64,000 bases of DNA from NCBI GenBank assembly GCA_017620255.1, contig JAFZQU010000010.1, positions 62,001 through 126,000 on the forward strand, written 5' to 3'. The first letter of the stretch is position 1. Every line of letters begins with the position of its first letter. The position numbers were made by a program, and so were the translations under genes. The stretch comes from Lachnospiraceae bacterium. Lineage in GTDB: Bacteria; Bacillota; Clostridia; Lachnospirales; Lachnospiraceae. The notes beneath the pieces are model-generated. The model was given only the letters and a program-made list of their open reading frames with translations. It had not been told where the DNA came from and searched no databases. Of this stretch, positions 60,782 through 64,000 are shown in pieces.

Positions 60782-61837
60782 ATGTATCGAGACAATACAA
60801 AAGTAATACGCATCGGAAACCGTCAGATCGGCGGCGGAAATCCGATCTTGATCCAATCCATGACGAATACTAAAACGGAGAATGTTGCGGCGACTGTTTC
60901 ACAGATTCAAAAACTGACAAAAGCGGGGTGCGAGATCATTCGCTGCACGGTTCCGAACGAAGAGGCCGCCAAGGCCATCGCGAAGATCAAAGAGCAGATC
61001 TCCATCCCGCTTGTTGCGGATATACATTTTGATCATAAAATGGCGATCGCCGCGATCGAGAACGGAGCGGACAAGATCCGGATCAATCCGGGAAACATCG
61101 GCGGAAAAGAAAAGCTGCTTGCAGTTGTTTCTGCCGCAAAAGAACGGAATATCCCGATCCGTGTCGGGGTGAACAGCGGCTCTTTGGAGAAGGCGCTGTG
61201 TGAGAAATACAACGGCGTCAGCGCGGAAGGTCTGGTGGAAAGCGCGCTGGACAAAGTAGCCATGATCGAAGAGGCCGGTTATGACAACATTGTTGTGAGC
61301 ATCAAGTCATCGGACGTACTGATGTGCGTGCGCGCACACGAGATCATAGCCCCCAGGTGTCCCTATCCCTTACATGTCGGTATCACAGAGGCAGGAACCA
61401 TGCGGGCTGGTAATATCAAATCTGCGATCGGCCTCGGGCTGATCCTGCAACAGGGGATCGGGGATACGATCCGTGTTTCGCTGACGCAGGACCCGGTGGA
61501 AGAGGTCATCTCCGCGAAACAGATCCTGCGTACATTGGGATTAAGACGTGGCGGGATCGAAGTTGTATCCTGCCCGACCTGCGGACGTACCAATATCGAT
61601 CTGATCCACCTTGCGGAAGAAACGGAAAAGATGTGCGCCGCCTTTGATCTGGATATCAAGGTGGCAGTTATGGGCTGTGTCGTTAACGGGCCCGGAGAAG
61701 CAAGGGAAGCAGACATCGGGATCGCAGGAGGGATCGGCGAAGGGTTGCTGATCCGCAAAGGGGAAGTGGTGCGGAAAGTACCCGAAGACGAACTGCTGGA
61801 TACGCTGCGCTACGAACTGGAACACTGGAATAACTGA
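60782..61837 (+). CDS. ispG: (E)-4-hydroxy-3-methylbut-2-enyl-diphosphate synthase
   Basis: A 351-residue [4Fe-4S] enzyme of the MEP pathway. It shows IQSMTNTKTENVAATVSQI at the start of the TIM barrel, ADIHFDHKMAI, and the Fe-S cysteines in SCPTCGRTNID and GCVVNGPGEA. ATG 60782 has GGGAGG 5 bases upstream; the in-frame ATG at 60767 precedes that site and is rejected. In B. subtilis proS is here; ispG replaces it. Confidence 0.96.
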   Translation: MYRDNTKVIRIGNRQIGGGNPILIQSMTNTKTENVAATVSQIQKLTKAGCEIIRCTVPNEEAAKAIAKIKEQISIPLVADIHFDHKMAIAAIENGADKIRINPGNIGGKEKLLAVVSAAKERNIPIRVGVNSGSLEKALCEKYNGVSAEGLVESALDKVAMIEEAGYDNIVVSIKSSDVLMCVRAHEIIAPRCPYPLHVGITEAGTMRAGNIKSAIGLGLILQQGIGDTIRVSLTQDPVEEVISAKQILRTLGLRRGGIEVVSCPTCGRTNIDLIHLAEETEKMCAAFDLDIKVAVMGCVVNGPGEAREADIGIAGGIGEGLLIRKGEVVRKVPEDELLDTLRYELEHWNN

Positions 61838-61854
61838 GATTTTGAAAAGAGAGC

Positions 61855-64000
61855 ATGAAACGTTTTTTAGAAGCATTTCCGACTTTACAACTGAAGGATC
61901 ATTTATCCGAGCAGCTTCAGGATATACAGGTAACAAGGATCGGCATGAGTCCTGACAGGGCTCTGCTTAAGATCTATATTGATGCAACGCGTCCGCTTGA
62001 GAGACAGATGCTGCACAATGTCGAATACGAGATCCAGAAACAGATCATGATGAATCTGAATCCGGAGGGCGATAACCGTGTTACCATACAGGAGCACTAC
62101 CACCTGCAGGAAGGCTTTACCCTTGCTGCCCTGATGGAAACATACGGGGAAAGCATTCTTTTGGAGTTAAAAGAATACGACCATGTCCTGCATCAGATGT
62201 TTTCACGTGCGGAAGTGGAGATCCTGGACGGCAGTGTTTTGCATCTGAAACTGGAAGATACGGTGATCGTGCATTCCAAGGAAACGGAACTGGTTGATCT
62301 TCTGGACAGGATCCTGAATGAACGCTGCGGGATCGGAGCGGATATTCAGGTTTCATACCGCGAGGTAACGGAAAGCAGGGCCAAGGAAAACGCCGAGCGC
62401 AGAATGCAGGAAGAGGTCAGACGGATCAGTGCCATGGCAGCGGTCAAAGAAGACGTGGCCGCCGTGGAAGGCACAGCCGCCGTTCCGGAAACGCGCGAAA
62501 AGAAGACACTGAAAAAGACCGACGGCCGTAGCGAGAAAAAAGGGCGGAACATGACCTCGTATGTAAAGACCGGCCGCAGCGCGCAGAAAGAGGATCCGAA
62601 CCTGTTCTATGGCAGGAACTTTGACGATCCGTCCATACCGATATCGGACATCATGGAGGGCATCGATGAAGTCACGGTCACCGGGCAGGTGTTGAAATAT
62701 GAGGTACGGGAACTGCGGAATGACCGTAAGATCGTGATCTTCGACCTGACCGATTTCACGGATACGATCAGCGTCAAACTTTTCCCCAAGGAAGAGCAGC
62801 TTAACGCACTCTCCGAAAACGTGAAAGAAGGCACATTCCTGACCGTCAAAGCGAGAGCCGGCGTCGATAAGTTTGACAACGAACTCGTTCTCGGTTATGC
62901 ATACGGGATCAAAAAAGCATCTGATTTCCGGGAGAGCAGAACGGATGAAGAGCCTGAAAAACGCGTGGAACTGCACTGCCATACGAAGATGAGCGATATG
63001 GACGGTGTGTCGGATGTGAAGACGATCATCAGGAGAGCAGCGGAATGGGGACATCCGGCGATCGCCATCACGGACCACGGCGTGGTACAGTCCTTTACGG
63101 ATGCGTTCAGTGAATGGAAAAAAATAAAAAAAGAGCATCCCGGGTTTAAACTGATCTACGGTATGGAAGGCTATCTGGTGGATGACAGGACACAGATCGT
63201 GACCAATCCCAGACCGTGGGGACTGCATGAGACGTTCGTCGTATTTGACATCGAGACCACGGGCTTTTCCGCGTCCATGCATCAGATCATTGAGATCGGT
63301 GCGGTGAAGATCACGGACGGGAAGATCGTGGATACGTTTTCCACCTTTGTCAATCCGAAAACGGAGATCCCCTACCGGATCACGGAGCTGACCCATATCA
63401 ATGACTCGATGGTGGCAGATGCGCCCTTTATCAGTGAAGTGCTCCCGGATTTTCTTGATTTTGTACAGGATGCGGTCCTGGTTGCCCACAATGCATCCTT
63501 TGACATGAGTTTTATCATCCAGAAGGGGAAGGATCTCGGGATCGAGCGGGAATACACTTATGTGGATACCGTTAGTCTTGCAAGGGTACTTCTGACAAAC
63601 ATTGCCAAATTCAAACTGGACAATGTAGCCAAACACCTGAAGATCAAGCTCAATAATCATCACCGTGCCGTGGATGATGCGGACTGTACGGCCAGGATCT
63701 TCCAGAGATTCATCGCCATGCTGGAAGAAAAGGGGATCCATGACATCCGTGAACTCAATGTACTCGGAGACAGGAGTACGGATAAGATCCTGAAGAGTAA
63801 TTATTATCATGTGATCCTGCTTGCCAAAAACGACGTTGGCAGGATCAACCTGTACAGACTGGTTTCCGAATCCCATCTGCGTTTCTTCCACGGGCAGCCG
63901 CGCATTCCCAAAACACTGCTTGCAAAATACAGGGAAGGACTGATCATCGGCAGCGCCTGTGAGCAGGGGGAGGTCTTCCGGGCGGTGCTTAACGAAGCGC
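61855..64000 (+). CDS. polC: DNA polymerase III PolC, 5' part (truncated by window end)
   Basis: The first 715 codons of the Gram-positive replicative polymerase; full-length PolC is about 1450 residues. In order: an N-terminal domain (about 1-230), an OB-fold domain (about 260-360; EVTVTGQVLKYEV), the PHP domain (H374-x-H376, VELHCHTKMSDMDGV) and the inserted DEDDh proofreading exonuclease (D465 and E467 in FDIETTGF; VAHNASFDMSF; HRAVDDADCTARI). The catalytic palm lies beyond the window. ATG 61855 has AAGAGAG upstream. It runs to the end with no stop. It lies 17 bases after ispG. Confidence 0.97.
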   Translation, partial: MKRFLEAFPTLQLKDHLSEQLQDIQVTRIGMSPDRALLKIYIDATRPLERQMLHNVEYEIQKQIMMNLNPEGDNRVTIQEHYHLQEGFTLAALMETYGESILLELKEYDHVLHQMFSRAEVEILDGSVLHLKLEDTVIVHSKETELVDLLDRILNERCGIGADIQVSYREVTESRAKENAERRMQEEVRRISAMAAVKEDVAAVEGTAAVPETREKKTLKKTDGRSEKKGRNMTSYVKTGRSAQKEDPNLFYGRNFDDPSIPISDIMEGIDEVTVTGQVLKYEVRELRNDRKIVIFDLTDFTDTISVKLFPKEEQLNALSENVKEGTFLTVKARAGVDKFDNELVLGYAYGIKKASDFRESRTDEEPEKRVELHCHTKMSDMDGVSDVKTIIRRAAEWGHPAIAITDHGVVQSFTDAFSEWKKIKKEHPGFKLIYGMEGYLVDDRTQIVTNPRPWGLHETFVVFDIETTGFSASMHQIIEIGAVKITDGKIVDTFSTFVNPKTEIPYRITELTHINDSMVADAPFISEVLPDFLDFVQDAVLVAHNASFDMSFIIQKGKDLGIEREYTYVDTVSLARVLLTNIAKFKLDNVAKHLKIKLNNHHRAVDDADCTARIFQRFIAMLEEKGIHDIRELNVLGDRSTDKILKSNYYHVILLAKNDVGRINLYRLVSESHLRFFHGQPRIPKTLLAKYREGLIIGSACEQGEVFRAVLNEA

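Noticed and set aside
62353..63891. 512-codon antisense reading frame on the minus strand over polC
   Set aside because: It lies wholly inside a well-supported PolC coding region, has no ribosome site, and its residue composition (many His, Arg, Phe) is typical of a frame shadow.
1..64000. tRNA, rRNA, insertion sequence or prophage
   Set aside because: No tRNA cloverleaf, rRNA-like stretch, transposase or integrase was recognised, and gene order is a conserved chromosomal backbone.

Overview
The window reads as a chromosomal segment of a motile, Gram-positive, low-to-mid GC Clostridia (Bacillota), most likely Lachnospiraceae. This rests on gene content and order: CodY, SigD, FliY, CheC/CheD, PolC, RasP-type RseP, AGGAGG-type ribosome binding sites, and a gene order that matches the Bacillus subtilis dprA-topA-codY-fla/che-sigD-swrB-pyrH-frr-uppS-cdsA-dxr-rasP-polC backbone. 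No species can be named from sequence alone. No tRNA, rRNA, insertion sequence, prophage or CRISPR array was seen; nearly all genes are on the + strand (exceptions: rpsT and a CAP-domain gene).

Region 1 (1-14.1 kb): the tail of an unrecognised gene; rpsT (-) and lepA-hemW (+) fired from back-to-back promoters; a cyclic-di-GMP pair (a 1139-residue PAS/GGDEF/EAL protein with an intact EAL site but degenerate GGDEF sites, and an HD-domain protein without the GYP motif); then yifB/comM, dprA, topA and codY. codY has a good promoter preceded by a near-consensus CodY box, which suggests autoregulation.

Region 2 (14.3-45.2 kb): one very large flagellar/chemotaxis cluster. Its order is flgB-flgC-fliE-fliF-fliG-fliH-fliI-fliJ-(ylxF/motE-like)-fliK-flgD-(flagellar operon protein)-flgE-motA-motB-fliL-fliM-fliY-cheY-fliO-fliP-fliQ-fliR-flhB-flhA-flhF-flhG-pilZ-cheB-cheA-cheW-cheC-cheD-(small membrane protein)-sigD. 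It encodes the basal body, rotor, switch, export gate, stators and most of the chemotaxis core. Filament genes, cheR and receptors are not here. Internal promoters are visible: a SigD-type promoter before fliK and a strong SigA-type promoter before motA.

Region 3 (45.2-53.2 kb): a flagella-adjacent envelope region: a FapA-family beta-helical protein, a small conserved acidic/basic protein, a SwrB-like membrane protein, an MltG-like protein without a catalytic domain, DegV, a secreted CAP protein (-), a CPBP-family membrane protein with an altered motif, a membrane-anchored polysaccharide deacetylase and a bactofilin. rpsB-tsf, expected here by comparison with B. subtilis, are absent.

Region 4 (53.2-64 kb): pyrH-frr-uppS-cdsA-dxr-rseP, then a two-gene insertion (an Ig-like surface protein with a C-terminal membrane anchor, and a type II membrane protein), then ispG and the first 715 codons of polC, which runs off the window. 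Together these supply UMP, ribosome recycling, undecaprenyl and CDP-diacylglycerol precursors, and two steps of the MEP isoprenoid pathway that feeds UppS.
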